Assembly (NCBI RefSeq): GCF_023061185.1
Contig: NZ_JAKGAK010000009.1
Location: 1 to 64,000, forward strand
DNA: 64,000 nucleotides
Reading direction: 5' to 3'
Source of the DNA: Chromohalobacter beijerinckii
GTDB lineage: Bacteria > Pseudomonadota > Gammaproteobacteria > Pseudomonadales > Halomonadaceae
A program made the position numbers and the translations under genes. The notes beneath the pieces are model-generated. The model worked only from the letters and a program-made list of their open reading frames with translations. It did not search any database and was not told the DNA's origin. How positions within the stretch are numbered: the stretch's first letter is position 1; each line of letters begins with the position of its first letter. This document shows, one piece after another, positions 26,769-36,071 of this stretch.

Positions 26769-27353
26769 ATGCCCGAGCTGATTCGTCGTCCCTTCGTCTT
26801 TCTGCGCCACGGCCAGAGCACCAGTAACCTGAACCGTCGGATCGCCGGCCAGCGCGATGTCCCCCTCACTGCGCAAGGCGAACGAGAAGCGCACCAGGCA
26901 TCGTTATTGCTCGGCGACGTCGTCTGGCCATTGATCGTCGCCAGCCCCCTGGAACGCGCCCGACGTACGGCGGAACTCGCCACCGGACGTGCCCCGCACT
27001 GCCTGATCGGTGGGCTCAAGGAACGCCATTGGGGCGAGCACGAAGAACACCCCATCCCCGAGACGATGCCTTATCTGCTCTCGCCCGAGGGCGGGGAAAG
27101 CTGGGCGGATTTCGTCACCCGCATCGTCGCTACGCTCAATGCCCTGCTCGTCGAGCACGAGACGCCGCTGATCGTCGGCCATTCCGGACTGATCCGGGTG
27201 ATCCGTTATCTCGACGGCGGTTCACCGGAAGGCCCGCGCACCGATAACGCCATGCCGCAATGGGTGGCGCCATACGGAACACGCGGCTGGGAGATCCGCC
27301 CACTACGCGAGTCAGACGTGGCGCACCTACCGCGCCTATCGAAGACGACCTGA
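26769..27353 (+). CDS. Histidine phosphatase (phosphoglycerate mutase-like) family protein
   Basis: A 194-residue branch-1 histidine phosphatase. FLRHGQSTSNLNRRIAGQRDVPLTAQGEREA holds the phosphorylated His of the RHG motif; SPLERARRTAEL supplies the second Arg, and LIVGHSGLIRVIRYL the second His. It is shorter than true dPGM (about 250), so a small-molecule phosphatase such as an alpha-ribazole- or phosphosugar-phosphatase is more likely than a glycolytic mutase. The ATG is preceded by GGAG with 8-base spacing. It is convergent with pyrC, 10 bases away. Confidence 0.82.
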   Translation: MPELIRRPFVFLRHGQSTSNLNRRIAGQRDVPLTAQGEREAHQASLLLGDVVWPLIVASPLERARRTAELATGRAPHCLIGGLKERHWGEHEEHPIPETMPYLLSPEGGESWADFVTRIVATLNALLVEHETPLIVGHSGLIRVIRYLDGGSPEGPRTDNAMPQWVAPYGTRGWEIRPLRESDVAHLPRLSKTT

Positions 27354-27363
27354 CCCCGGCGTA

Positions 27364-28419
27364 TCAATCGCGTCCGGTGTTGACCGTCCAGGCCAGGGTT
27401 TCACCGGCCTTGAAGGGCTTCAATGTCTCGCCGTGACCTTCGGTACGCTCGGGCATCGTCCAAGGGCGACGTTCGAGCTCGATTTCCTCATCGTTGAGCG
27501 GCAGGCCATAGAAGCGCGGGCCGTTCTCCGAGCAGAATGCCGCGAAGTGCTCGAGTGCGCCCTCTTCCTCGAACACTTCCGCGTATACCGACAACGACGC
27601 CTGGGCGTTGAACACCCCGGCGCAGCCGCAGGCCGTTTCCTTGGCGGCGACCACGTGCGGCGCCGAGTCGGTGCCCAGGAAGAACCGCGGATGACCGCTG
27701 GCCACTGCCGCGCGCAGCGCCCGCTGGTGCTCGGCCCGCTTGAGGATCGGCAGGCAATACAGATGCGGACGAATGCCGCCGACCAGCATGTCGTTGCGAT
27801 TGTGCGCCAGATGCTGCGGCGTCAGCGTTGCGGCCAGGTTGGCATCACCCTCGAGGACATACTGCGCGGCGTCGCCGGTCGTGATGTGCTCGAACACCAC
27901 CTTGAGTGCCGGGAAACGCTGGCGCAGCGGGATCATCACCTCGTCGATAAAGAACTTTTCGCGATCGAAGATATCGATCTCGCCGCGCGTGACTTCGCCA
28001 TGCACCAGCAGCGGCATACCGATCCGCTCCATCGTCTCGAGTAGCGGATAGATATCCGCGATGCGCTTGACGCCGTGCTGAGAGTTGGTGGTGGCATTGG
28101 CCGGATACAACTTGGCCGCCGTCAGCAAGCCGCTGGCGTGCCCTGCCTCCAGCGTCTCGGCACTGACACTCTCGTTGAGGTAGCAGGTCATCAGCGGGGT
28201 GAAGTCATGACCGGCCGGCACCGCCTCGAGGATCCGTGCACGGTAAGCCTCGGCTGCCGCCAGCGTAGTGATCGGCGGCATCAGGTTGGGCATCACGATG
28301 GCGCGCCCATAGACCCGACTAGTGGCAGGCAGCACCAGGCGCATCACGTCACCATCGCGCAGGTGAAGGTGCCAGTCGTCGGGGCGGCGGAGGCGAAGAC
28401 GGGTGGGGGACTCGGACAT
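27364..28419 (-). CDS. pyrC: Dihydroorotase
   Basis: A 351-residue class II dihydroorotase, close to the E. coli length of 348. [11 protein letters not shown] holds the first two metal histidines. [16 protein letters not shown] contains the carboxylated Lys, and [18 protein letters not shown] and [15 protein letters not shown] carry further His ligands. [16 protein letters not shown] contains the catalytic Asp. It catalyses ring closure of carbamoyl-aspartate in pyrimidine synthesis, the pathway of pyrE at 9 kb. CAGGAG lies 8 bases before the chosen ATG; the longer frame begins with a GTG six codons earlier. Confidence 0.95.
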   Translation of the reverse strand: MSESPTRLRLRRPDDWHLHLRDGDVMRLVLPATSRVYGRAIVMPNLMPPITTLAAAEAYRARILEAVPAGHDFTPLMTCYLNESVSAETLEAGHASGLLTAAKLYPANATTNSQHGVKRIADIYPLLETMERIGMPLLVHGEVTRGEIDIFDREKFFIDEVMIPLRQRFPALKVVFEHITTGDAAQYVLEGDANLAATLTPQHLAHNRNDMLVGGIRPHLYCLPILKRAEHQRALRAAVASGHPRFFLGTDSAPHVVAAKETACGCAGVFNAQASLSVYAEVFEEEGALEHFAAFCSENGPRFYGLPLNDEEIELERRPWTMPERTEGHGETLKPFKAGETLAWTVNTGRD

Positions 28420-28464
28420 TCTCAGGCTCCTGGGCACTGACGGAAAGGCTGACGGGTAAAACGT

Positions 28465-29673
28465 TTAACGCACCACCGTGGCGGCACGCTGACGCTGCAA
28501 TGATACCAAAGCGGCGCCCGCCAGTGCGGCCACGCCGATGGCAAATCCCACGCCGGTGGCTTGCAGGCCGACGAGCCGCGCCACCAGGCCGATGCCCACC
28601 ACGGGAATCGAAATCGCCACATAAGCGATCACGAAGAAGGTCGACGTCACCGCGCCGCGCTGATTCAGCGGGCAGGCAGCCGCCACGGCGCCCAGCCCGG
28701 CGCGAAAGGCAACACCCTGACCCAAACCAACGATCAGCGCTCCCAGCAGGAAGACCCACAGCGTCGCCAACGCCAGTCCCGTCCCGACGGTCAATGCGCC
28801 GACAATCACCACGGCACACCCCAGCGGCAAGCGATGCGCCTCGGGCAGACGCCCCTGCACGAGCTGTCCCAGCGTCGAGGCGAAGAACACGCAACCGGCC
28901 ACCAAGCCGATCGCCAGCAGATTCGAATGCCCCAGCACCTGGCTCATGAACGCCGGTGCGGTGGCGGTGAAGAATCCCAGCACCGCGAATCCGGCGAACC
29001 CGGCGATCACCGCCGGCACGAACACGCCGCGCACCTCGGCGGGCACCTTCAAACGCTGTATGCGCAGGCGAACCCGGGGTGGCCGCGTCACGGTCTCCGT
29101 CGCCACGGCGACCCCCAGCACGGCGATCGCCAGCAGCCCCAGGTGCACGGCATACGCCAGGTGTAGCGGCCACGCGGCATATTCACCCAAGGCGCCCGCG
29201 ACCACCGGTCCCAAGCCCAGGCCGCCCATGTTGGCGGCGGTAGCGACGAAGGTCGCCGCGCGCTTCCAGGCCTCGGGCGCCGACTCGACCACGGCCACCG
29301 TCGCCGTGCCGGTGAAAATACCGGCCGAGATCCCCGACAGCACGCGCCCAGCCAGCAACGTGGAAAGACCATCGGCCGCAAGGAAGACGACATCGCTAAG
29401 CGCCGCTGCCGCCAACCCCGCAAACAATAGCGGACGGCGCCCCAACTGATCCGACCAGCGCCCGGTGATCAACAGTGCGGCGATGACGCCCACGGCATAG
29501 GCGGCGAAGATCACCGTGATGACGAGCTGCGAGAAGCCAAAGGCCGACTGATAGCCTGGGTAGAGCGGTGTCGGCAGCGTCGTGCCCAGCATGGTCACGA
29601 GAAACGCGAAGGCGACCCCGGCAAAACCCAGCCGCGTCGTCGAATCACTTGAGGAAATACCCGTGGGGGACAT
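28465..29673 (-). CDS. MFS transporter
   Basis: A 402-residue carrier with 12 hydrophobic segments. Motif A is seen as GRWSDQLGRRPLLFAGL between segments 2 and 3, and AGRVLSGISAGIFTGTATVAVVE follows. The C-terminal half repeats the fold with GALIVGLGQGVAFRAGLGAVAA. The sequence does not point to a defined substrate group. It begins 108 bases from gmk (divergent) and ends 45 bases before pyrC on the same strand. Confidence 0.82.
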   Translation of the reverse strand: MSPTGISSSDSTTRLGFAGVAFAFLVTMLGTTLPTPLYPGYQSAFGFSQLVITVIFAAYAVGVIAALLITGRWSDQLGRRPLLFAGLAAAALSDVVFLAADGLSTLLAGRVLSGISAGIFTGTATVAVVESAPEAWKRAATFVATAANMGGLGLGPVVAGALGEYAAWPLHLAYAVHLGLLAIAVLGVAVATETVTRPPRVRLRIQRLKVPAEVRGVFVPAVIAGFAGFAVLGFFTATAPAFMSQVLGHSNLLAIGLVAGCVFFASTLGQLVQGRLPEAHRLPLGCAVVIVGALTVGTGLALATLWVFLLGALIVGLGQGVAFRAGLGAVAAACPLNQRGAVTSTFFVIAYVAISIPVVGIGLVARLVGLQATGVGFAIGVAALAGAALVSLQRQRAATVVR

Positions 29674-29781
29674 GCAAACGTTTCCTTGTCAGGTGGCGCG
29701 CATCCTGCGCGATGTCGGCAGGACACGAAGTGTATGCGATAATGCTCGTTTCCCCAGAAGCGGCTCAATCGGACACGCCCT

Positions 29782-30429
29782 ATGCCCACTCAGCTTCCGT
29801 CAAAAGGGACACTCTACATCGTCTCGGCGCCTTCCGGCGCGGGCAAGACCAGCCTGGTACGTGCCCTTCTCGAACGTATCGCAGGCATCCAGGTCAGCGT
29901 CTCGCACACTACGCGCGCCATGCGCCCCGGCGAGCACAACGGCGTCAACTACCACTTCGTCGACGTCACGACCTTCGAGCGCCTGATCGAAAGCGGCGAT
30001 TTCATCGAGTATGCGCGGGTCTTCGATAACTACTACGGCACCTCGCGTGCCGCCGTTCAGGCCCTGCTCGACGCCGGCCAAGACGTGATTCTGGAAATCG
30101 ACTGGCAAGGGGCTCGCCAAGTGCGTGCGGCCTTCGACGAGGCGGTCTCGGTGTTCATTCTGCCGCCTTCGCGTGAGGCGCTCCACGCGCGGCTTTCAGG
30201 GCGCGGCACCGATGACGAGGCGACCATCGCCCGGCGCATGCGCGATGCGGTCGACGAGATGTCACACTACGCCGAATACGAGCACATCATCATCAACGAC
30301 ACCTTCGCCCACGCGCTCGACGAGCTGAGTTGTCTGGTGCATGCCGAACGCACCCGCGTGACACGGGTCCGGAAAGCTCACGCGCCACTGCTGGCGGCGC
30401 TCTTGTCACGCGTGGAAGACGTCGAGTAG
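29782..30429 (+). CDS. gmk: Guanylate kinase
   Basis: A 215-residue enzyme converting GMP to GDP with ATP. The P-loop is [14 protein letters not shown] (residues 16-29). The GMP-binding region is [21 protein letters not shown] with [17 protein letters not shown], and the lid is [15 protein letters not shown]. It heads the conserved gmk-rpoZ-spoT cluster; guanine nucleotide supply and ppGpp metabolism are thus linked. The Shine-Dalgarno is weak. Confidence 0.96.
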   Translation: MPTQLPSKGTLYIVSAPSGAGKTSLVRALLERIAGIQVSVSHTTRAMRPGEHNGVNYHFVDVTTFERLIESGDFIEYARVFDNYYGTSRAAVQALLDAGQDVILEIDWQGARQVRAAFDEAVSVFILPPSREALHARLSGRGTDDEATIARRMRDAVDEMSHYAEYEHIIINDTFAHALDELSCLVHAERTRVTRVRKAHAPLLAALLSRVEDVE

Positions 30430-30493
30430 ACTCGAAGCTCCTTCCGCAGGTCTGGCTTACGCCGTTTTTATTTCTCGATCAGGGTTCACACTC

Positions 30494-30745
30494 ATGGCAC
30501 GCGTTACCGTAGAAGATTGCCTCGACAACGTCGATAACCGTTTTCAGTTGGTGATGATCGCCACGCAGCGTTCACGTCAGCTCGCTCGCGGCTCGCGCGA
30601 TGCCCAACTGGCGTGGGAAAACGACAAGCCCACGGTCATGGCACTGCGCGAAATCGCGGCCGGCCTGGTCGATGTCAACGTCCTCGACGAAGTCGTCGAC
30701 CCGCCCGCTCCCAAGCCGCGTCCCGAGCGAGAGTACAACGACTAA
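30494..30745 (+). CDS. rpoZ: RNA polymerase omega subunit
   Basis: An 83-residue omega subunit with [51 protein letters not shown] and an acidic tail. It stabilises beta' and forms part of one ppGpp-binding site in gammaproteobacteria. It lies 64 bases after gmk and 28 before spoT, so cotranscription is likely. Confidence 0.95.
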   Translation: MARVTVEDCLDNVDNRFQLVMIATQRSRQLARGSRDAQLAWENDKPTVMALREIAAGLVDVNVLDEVVDPPAPKPRPEREYND

Positions 30746-30773
30746 GTTCTCTCCATTCTCGAAGGCGCGCGCT

Positions 30774-32909
30774 ATGTTCACCATCGACGATCTCGCGGAC
30801 CGACTCGGCGGCTACTTACCCCCCGAGGAGATTCTGCACGTCAAGCGCGCCTTCTACTACGCCGAGCAGGCCCATGACGGCCAGCGGCGGCGCTCCGGCG
30901 AGCCCTATGTCACCCACCCGCTGGCGGTCGCCAACATCCTCGCTAACATGCACATGGACCATCAAAGCTTGATGGCCGCCATGCTGCATGACGTCATCGA
31001 AGATACCGGCGTGACCAAGGAGGCGTTGACCCGGCAATTCGGCGAGCCCGTGGCCGAACTGGTCGATGGCGTCTCCAAGCTGACCCAGATCACCTTCGAG
31101 GACAAGGCGGTCGCCCAGGCGGAGAACTTCCAGAAGATGGTCCTGGCGATGTCTCAGGACATCCGCGTGATCATCGTCAAGCTCGCCGACCGCTTGCACA
31201 ACATGCGCACGCTGGGTGCGTTGCGCCCGGACAAGAAGCGCCGCATCGCCCGCGAGACACTGGAAATCTACGCCCGCATCGCCGGGCGGCTGGGCATCAA
31301 CACCATTCGCGTCGAGCTCGAGGATCTCTCGTTTCAGGCGATCCACCCGATGCGCGCCGAGCGCATCAAGCGTGCGGTCACCAAGGCGCGCGGCAATCGT
31401 CGTTCGATGATGCGCCAGATTCAGGACAGCCTGCAGAAGTGCCTCGATGACGATGCGCTGGGCGGCAGCGTGGTGGGCCGTCAGAAGCATCTATTGTCGA
31501 TCTATCGCAAGATGCGCGACCAGCGCAAACCCTTCGCCGAGATCATGGACGTGTTCGGGTTTCGCATCATCACCGATGACGTCGACACCTGTTACCGCAT
31601 CCTCGGCGCGGTGCACAATCTCTACAAGCCGGTGCCGGGACGCTTCAAGGACTACATCGCCATCCCCAAGGCCAATGGTTACCAGAGCCTGCACACCACG
31701 CTGTTCGGCCCTAGCGGGATGCCCGTTGAGGTGCAGATTCGCACCCGCGAGATGGAAGCGATGGCCAACAACGGTATCGCCGCGCACTGGCTGTACAAGG
31801 CCGGTCAGACCGAGCGCCCCATCGGCGCCGGCAGCCATGCCCGTGCCCGCGAATGGGTCCGCGGGCTGCTCGAGATGCAGCGCCACGCCGGCAACTCCCT
31901 GGAGTTCATCGAACACGTCAAGAACGACCTGTTCCCCGACGATATCTACGTGTTCACGCCCAAGGGCGACATCATGGAGCTTCCCGGCGGTGCTACTGCA
32001 GTGGATTTCGCCTATAGCGTGCACACCGACATCGGCAACAGCTGCATCGCCTGCCGCATCGACCGCCATCTGGCGCCACTGTCCTCGACCCTGGAAAGCG
32101 GCCAGACGCTGGAGATCATTACCGCGCCCGGCGCCCGGCCCAACCTGGCCTGGCTCAACTTCGTGGTCACCGCCAAGGCGCGCTCGGCGATCCGTCACGC
32201 CCTCAAGCATCAGCAGCGCACCGAATCCGTGCAGTTGGGGCGGCGCCTGCTCAACCGCGCGCTGAGTGCCTTCGAAACCAGCCTCGAGGAGCTGCCCGAG
32301 CATCGCCTGGCGGCGATACTCGAAGAACTCGATCTCAAGCACGAGGACGATCTGCTCGAATCGATCGGGCTCGGCACGCGCATGGCCTACGCCATCGCGC
32401 GCCGTCTATTGGAGTGCAACGCGCCGGAAACCGCCGAGGAAGTCGCCACGGCGTCGCGTTCCGGGATGCCGATCGTGATCAACGGCGCCGAGGGCATGAT
32501 CATCAGCTTCGCACGCTGCTGCTATCCGCTGCCCGGGGACCCCATCATCGGCCATCTTTCGGTCGGCAAGGGAATCGTGGTACACCGCCATGATTGTGGT
32601 AACCTGCGAGAATTGCGTGACGATCCCGACAAGCTGTTCGCCCTGGAGTGGTCACAGCAGATCGATCAAGATTTCCCGGTGGCGCTGCGTCTGCATGTCG
32701 AGACGCGGCGCGGCTTGGTCGCCGAACTGGCCGGCCTGGTGACCGACGCCGATGCCAATATCGAACGCATCGGCATCGAGGAACGCGATGCACGCCTGTC
32801 GATCGTCAACCTAACGTTGGCCGTCCACGACCGCGTGCATCTAGCAAGTATCATGAAACGACTGCGCAACCTGCCCCACGTCGGCAAGATCACTCGCGTT
32901 CGCAGTTGA
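30774..32909 (+). CDS. spoT: Bifunctional (p)ppGpp synthetase/hydrolase SpoT
   Basis: A 711-residue long RSH protein. The N-terminal HD hydrolase domain has MLHDVIEDTG and VIIVKLADRLHNMRTLGAL. The synthetase domain has FGFRIITDDVDTCYRILGAVHNLYKPVPGRFKDYIAIPKANGYQSLHT; the RFKD stretch is the RxKD form expected of SpoT rather than the EXDD form of RelA. TGS (FTPKGDIMELPGGATAVDFAYSVHTDIG), helical, CC/ZFD (FARCCYPLPGDPIIGH) and C-terminal ACT domains follow. Length agrees with E. coli SpoT (702). The start is the internal ATG with GAAGG upstream. A strong terminator follows. Confidence 0.96.
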   Translation: MFTIDDLADRLGGYLPPEEILHVKRAFYYAEQAHDGQRRRSGEPYVTHPLAVANILANMHMDHQSLMAAMLHDVIEDTGVTKEALTRQFGEPVAELVDGVSKLTQITFEDKAVAQAENFQKMVLAMSQDIRVIIVKLADRLHNMRTLGALRPDKKRRIARETLEIYARIAGRLGINTIRVELEDLSFQAIHPMRAERIKRAVTKARGNRRSMMRQIQDSLQKCLDDDALGGSVVGRQKHLLSIYRKMRDQRKPFAEIMDVFGFRIITDDVDTCYRILGAVHNLYKPVPGRFKDYIAIPKANGYQSLHTTLFGPSGMPVEVQIRTREMEAMANNGIAAHWLYKAGQTERPIGAGSHARAREWVRGLLEMQRHAGNSLEFIEHVKNDLFPDDIYVFTPKGDIMELPGGATAVDFAYSVHTDIGNSCIACRIDRHLAPLSSTLESGQTLEIITAPGARPNLAWLNFVVTAKARSAIRHALKHQQRTESVQLGRRLLNRALSAFETSLEELPEHRLAAILEELDLKHEDDLLESIGLGTRMAYAIARRLLECNAPETAEEVATASRSGMPIVINGAEGMIISFARCCYPLPGDPIIGHLSVGKGIVVHRHDCGNLRELRDDPDKLFALEWSQQIDQDFPVALRLHVETRRGLVAELAGLVTDADANIERIGIEERDARLSIVNLTLAVHDRVHLASIMKRLRNLPHVGKITRVRS

Positions 32910-32917
32910 CACCATGG

Positions 32918-32966
32918 CGACCGACCCGCCGCCAACAGGAGCGGCGGGTCGGTCGTTTCGTTTTTA
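32918..32966 (+). terminator. Strong rho-independent terminator after spoT
   Basis: A perfect 15-bp stem (CGACCGACCCGCCGC with its complement) and an 8-base loop are followed by TTTCGTTTTTA. It closes the gmk-rpoZ-spoT unit and separates it from ridA. Confidence 0.92.
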
Positions 32967-33059
32967 CGATGCCCGGCGCGCCCGCTAACGCGGACGCGGC
33001 GGCGTCGTTATTTTTGTCCATCGCAATGCGCACATCGCATAACGACAAGGAGCCATGCC

Positions 33060-33449
33060 ATGAGTAACAAAGCCGTCATCAATACCGAGCAGGCACCCGC
33101 CGCCATCGGCCCCTACTCGCAGGCCATCAAGGCCGGCAATACGGTGTACATGTCCGGGCAGATCCCGCTCGACCCCAAGACCATGGAACTGGTTTCCCAG
33201 GACTTCGAGGCCCAGGCGCGCCAGGTCTTCACCAATCTGCAGGCGGTGTGCCATGAAGCCGCTGGCTCGATGCAGGACATCGTCAAGCTCAATATCTATC
33301 TGACGGACCTGAGCAACTTCGCCGTGGTCAACCAGATCATGGAAGAGTACTTCCAGACTCCGTACCCGGCCCGTGCCGCAGTCGGCGTCAAGGAACTGCC
33401 CAAGGGCAGCCAGGTGGAAGCCGAAGCCGTGATGGTCATCGGGGACTGA
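33060..33449 (+). CDS. ridA: RidA-family reactive imine/enamine deaminase
   Basis: A 129-residue YjgF/RidA protein, a trimeric cytosolic enzyme that hydrolyses 2-aminoacrylate and related imines formed by PLP enzymes. Signature blocks are [28 protein letters not shown] near the start, [27 protein letters not shown], and [23 protein letters not shown] with the conserved Arg of the active site. AAGGAG lies upstream of the ATG. It is separated from spoT by a terminator, so it has its own promoter. Confidence 0.95.
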   Translation: MSNKAVINTEQAPAAIGPYSQAIKAGNTVYMSGQIPLDPKTMELVSQDFEAQARQVFTNLQAVCHEAAGSMQDIVKLNIYLTDLSNFAVVNQIMEEYFQTPYPARAAVGVKELPKGSQVEAEAVMVIGD

Positions 33450-33485
33450 AATCCGCCAGCCGTCCCCGACGACTGAGGTAAACGG

Positions 33486-34454
33486 TCAGGCGCGAGCGGT
33501 CTGCGGCAGCTCGCCGCGCAACTTGCTCACGTCCGTGCGGGGCGGCACGCCGAAAAGGCGGCTGTATTCACGGCTGAAATGGGATGGACTTCCGTACCCC
33601 ACGCGGAAACTGGCGGTGGCCGCCTCCATCCCTTCGGCTAGCATCAGCCTGCGCGCTTCGTGCAATCGCAGCTTCTTCTGGAACTGCACCGGCGACATCC
33701 GGGTAACCTGCTTGAAGCTGTGGAACAGCGACGACTCACTCATGTTCACCATGTCCGCCAGCTCGCGAACGCGCAGCGGCTCGGTGAAGCGATCCTTGAG
33801 TACTGCGATCACCTTCGAGATACGGTGGGTCTGGGTATCGGCCACCGCGAACTTGCGCATGTGCAGGCCGATCTCGCCGACCAGCGCACGATAGAAGATC
33901 TCGCGCCGCACCAGCGGGGCGAGAATGTGGATGTCCTGGGGTGCGTCGAGCAGTTTCACCAGCCTCAGCATGGCTTCCACCAACCCCTTCTCGGCCTGCA
34001 CGCGCCCAAGGCCGCAAGCGGTCTCGGCGCACGCCCGCTCCTCCATCTCGCCCAGCCCTTCTCCCAGCTCCAGCACTAGATCGGTGACTTCCTGGGCATC
34101 GACGGCGAGTTTTAGCCCCAGGTAGGGCCGCTCCGTCGAAGCCTCGGTGACCTTGCCCAATACCGGCAGATGCACCGCCGACACCATGCAGCTCAGCGGC
34201 CCATAATCGATTTCCCGATCCCCCAGCCATATTCTCTTGCTCCCCTGCGCGATCAGGCAGAGCGAAGGGTCATAGACCGTCGAGCCGATACAGTTGGTCA
34301 ACGAGGAGTTGGCGCGCACCAGTTCCAGCCCCGGCACCGCCGTCGGGGTCAGCCCCTCTTCCGGTGCCCATTTCTGAATCTGACGAGACAGAGTATTTGC
34401 CAATTGGTCGATCTCATCATCCAGTGTTTCGAAAACAGGCTGCACGACACTCAC
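33486..34454 (-). CDS. AraC-family regulator with AraC_N domain, divergent from RND pump
   Basis: A 322-residue AraC/XylS protein. The N-terminal cupin-like AraC_N domain includes VYDPSLCLIAQGSKRIWLGDREIDY and MVSAVHLPVLGKV. The C-terminal double helix-turn-helix reads LRVRELADMVNMSESSLFHSFKQVTRMSPVQFQKKLRLHEARRLML and ATASFRVGYGSPSHFSREYSRLFGVPP. The ligand is unknown. It is divergent from a two-gene RND efflux pump, and three direct repeats of an AraC-type site lie in the shared upstream region. Activation of the pump genes is the likely role. Confidence 0.9.
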   Translation of the reverse strand: MSVVQPVFETLDDEIDQLANTLSRQIQKWAPEEGLTPTAVPGLELVRANSSLTNCIGSTVYDPSLCLIAQGSKRIWLGDREIDYGPLSCMVSAVHLPVLGKVTEASTERPYLGLKLAVDAQEVTDLVLELGEGLGEMEERACAETACGLGRVQAEKGLVEAMLRLVKLLDAPQDIHILAPLVRREIFYRALVGEIGLHMRKFAVADTQTHRISKVIAVLKDRFTEPLRVRELADMVNMSESSLFHSFKQVTRMSPVQFQKKLRLHEARRLMLAEGMEAATASFRVGYGSPSHFSREYSRLFGVPPRTDVSKLRGELPQTARA

Positions 34455-34481
34455 GACTCCGCCCTCTCGTTGGCCGACTAA

Positions 34482-34498
34482 TTATCGTTTTTCGATAA
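34482..34498. promoter_or_regulatory. Inverted repeat near the AraC regulator start
   Basis: TTATCG and CGATAA flank five T residues, 28 bases upstream of the regulator ATG. It is AT-rich and placed where an autoregulatory or foreign regulator site would be. No regulator is assigned. Confidence 0.4.
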
Positions 34499-34550
34499 AG
34501 CGCGAGTATAGGCCAGCCAGCCGGCATTTTGATGACAAAACCCGATCCCT

Positions 34551-34657
34551 GCAGGATTGGGCAAGATCTTTGAAGGAACGGGCAAGCATCATACCGACAG
34601 GTCGCGATAGCGAACGCTCCTCACTCCCGGATGGGCGATGTCTACAGGATTAGGCAA
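34551..34657 (+). promoter_or_regulatory. Three direct repeats, probable AraC-type binding sites
   Basis: CAGGATTGGGCAAG is at 34551-34564, AAGGAACGGGCAAG at 34572-34585 (exactly 21 bp on), and CAGGATTAGGCAA at 34645-34657. Direct half-sites spaced 21 bp are characteristic of AraC/XylS regulators. The third copy is 94 bp from the first, about nine turns, and nearest the pump genes. Confidence 0.65.
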
Positions 34658-34809
34658 TTAACCACGAGTAACCCGATAACGTGTATCCGCCCTGGAACCG
34701 TACATTGATCGTCCATGATCCCATGCCGGCTCATCGTCGCCCGCCAGGGTGCTGCGCCGGACGCGAGGACACGGGATCGACGTCCGGGAACGACCCAGGG
34801 GGCCAGGCA

Positions 34810-35991
34810 ATGAAGAGGTTCGACCAGAAGCGCATGCCGAGATCAGGGCGGATTCACGGCCTGGGCGTCATGCTCGTCATCGTGCTGCTGGCCGGCTGCG
34901 ATGCCCATGGCGAGGCAGACTCCGCCAGTGCACCGCCACCGCCGGAAGTCGACGTGGCAGCGGTGTTGGTGGAACCGGTCACCCTGCGGGAGACCTTTAC
35001 CGGCCGCGTGTCGTCCCCGCAGACCGTGCAGGTTCGGCCACGGGTGAGCGGCTATATCGACGAGGTCGCCTTCGAGGAAGGAGAACTGGTCGAGGCCGGC
35101 GACCTGCTGTTCCGTATCGACCCTCGCCCCTACGAGGCACGCGTTCAGGCCGCCAAGGCATCGTTGGCGCAGGCACGCAGCCAGCGTCAGCTCGCCGAGG
35201 TCGAGGCCGAGCGGGCCAGGACCTTGGTCGGACGGCAGGCCATTTCCCGGGAGCAGCACGATCAGCGCCAGGCGGCGGCGCTCAATGCCCGGGCGCAGGA
35301 AGCCGAGGCCGAGGCCACGCTGACCAGTGCCGAATTGGAACTGCAGTACACCCGGGTCACCGCGCCGGTGGCAGGCCGCACCGGACGCGCCATGGTGACG
35401 AAAGGCAATCTCGCCAGCGCCGACCAGTCGATGCTGACCACGCTGGTGTCGGTGGATCCCTTGTACGTCTACTTCGACAGCAACGAAACCGAGGCCCAGG
35501 GGGCGCAGACGCTGTTGGCCCAGAGCGAGACCATGACGCTACATATCGGCCTGACCGGGGAGACGGGTTTCCCCCACCAGGGCCAGTTGGATTTCGTGGA
35601 TAACCAGATCAACGCCGACACCGGTACGCTGCGCTATCGCGCCGTCCTGCCCAACCCGGATGGCGCATTTCGGCCCGGCCAGTTCGCGCGGGTGGAGATG
35701 CCCGTCGCCAACCTCAGCGAGGCGATGCTGATCAATCGCAAGGCGGTGCTCGCCAATCAGGACCGGCGCTTCGTCTACGTGGTTGGCGACGACGACACCG
35801 TGACGCCCCGTCAGGTAGAGCTCGGCCGCGAGGTGGGAGAGCTGGTGGTGATCCGCGATGGATTGAAGGCCGGTGAGCGGGTGATCGTCAACGGCACCCA
35901 GAAGGTGTTCGCGCCTGGCATGCCGGTGGCACCGAACCCGGTCGCCATGCGCGAGCCGGTCGTCACCAACGATGTCGCCACTCGATCCTAG
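34810..35991 (+). CDS. RND efflux periplasmic adaptor (membrane fusion protein), lipoprotein
   Basis: A 393-residue adaptor of the AcrA/MexE type. A lipobox (VIVLLAGC, about residue 31) replaces a plain signal peptide, so it should be anchored in the inner membrane. The barrel-sandwich region opens with SPQTVQVRPRVSGYIDEVAFEEGELVEAGDLLFRIDPRPYEA, followed by a coiled-coil hairpin rich in Ala, Glu and Gln (about residues 105-165). ELQYTRVTAPVAGRTGRAMVTKGNL marks the return strand. It precedes the RND pump gene by 80 bases. The start is the ATG nearest the signal sequence; 43 upstream residues were dropped. Confidence 0.9.
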   Translation: MKRFDQKRMPRSGRIHGLGVMLVIVLLAGCDAHGEADSASAPPPPEVDVAAVLVEPVTLRETFTGRVSSPQTVQVRPRVSGYIDEVAFEEGELVEAGDLLFRIDPRPYEARVQAAKASLAQARSQRQLAEVEAERARTLVGRQAISREQHDQRQAAALNARAQEAEAEATLTSAELELQYTRVTAPVAGRTGRAMVTKGNLASADQSMLTTLVSVDPLYVYFDSNETEAQGAQTLLAQSETMTLHIGLTGETGFPHQGQLDFVDNQINADTGTLRYRAVLPNPDGAFRPGQFARVEMPVANLSEAMLINRKAVLANQDRRFVYVVGDDDTVTPRQVELGREVGELVVIRDGLKAGERVIVNGTQKVFAPGMPVAPNPVAMREPVVTNDVATRS

Positions 35992-36071
35992 CACTGCCCA
36001 AGGACCTTTCCCTCCCTCCGGAATGACAAGACGCGGCGGACATCGCATCCGCCGCCCAGGAGCCTGCTGTC

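Larger units (their letters stand above)
34455..34809. other. Intergenic control region between AraC regulator and RND pump
   Basis: These 355 bases carry no gene. They hold an inverted repeat close to the regulator and three copies of a 13-14 base direct repeat, both listed separately. A longer in-frame start for the adaptor inside the region (34681) was rejected. Confidence 0.7.

Noticed and set aside
34681-34809. Longer N-terminus for the RND adaptor
   Set aside because: It would place a signal peptide and lipobox 65 residues inside the protein.
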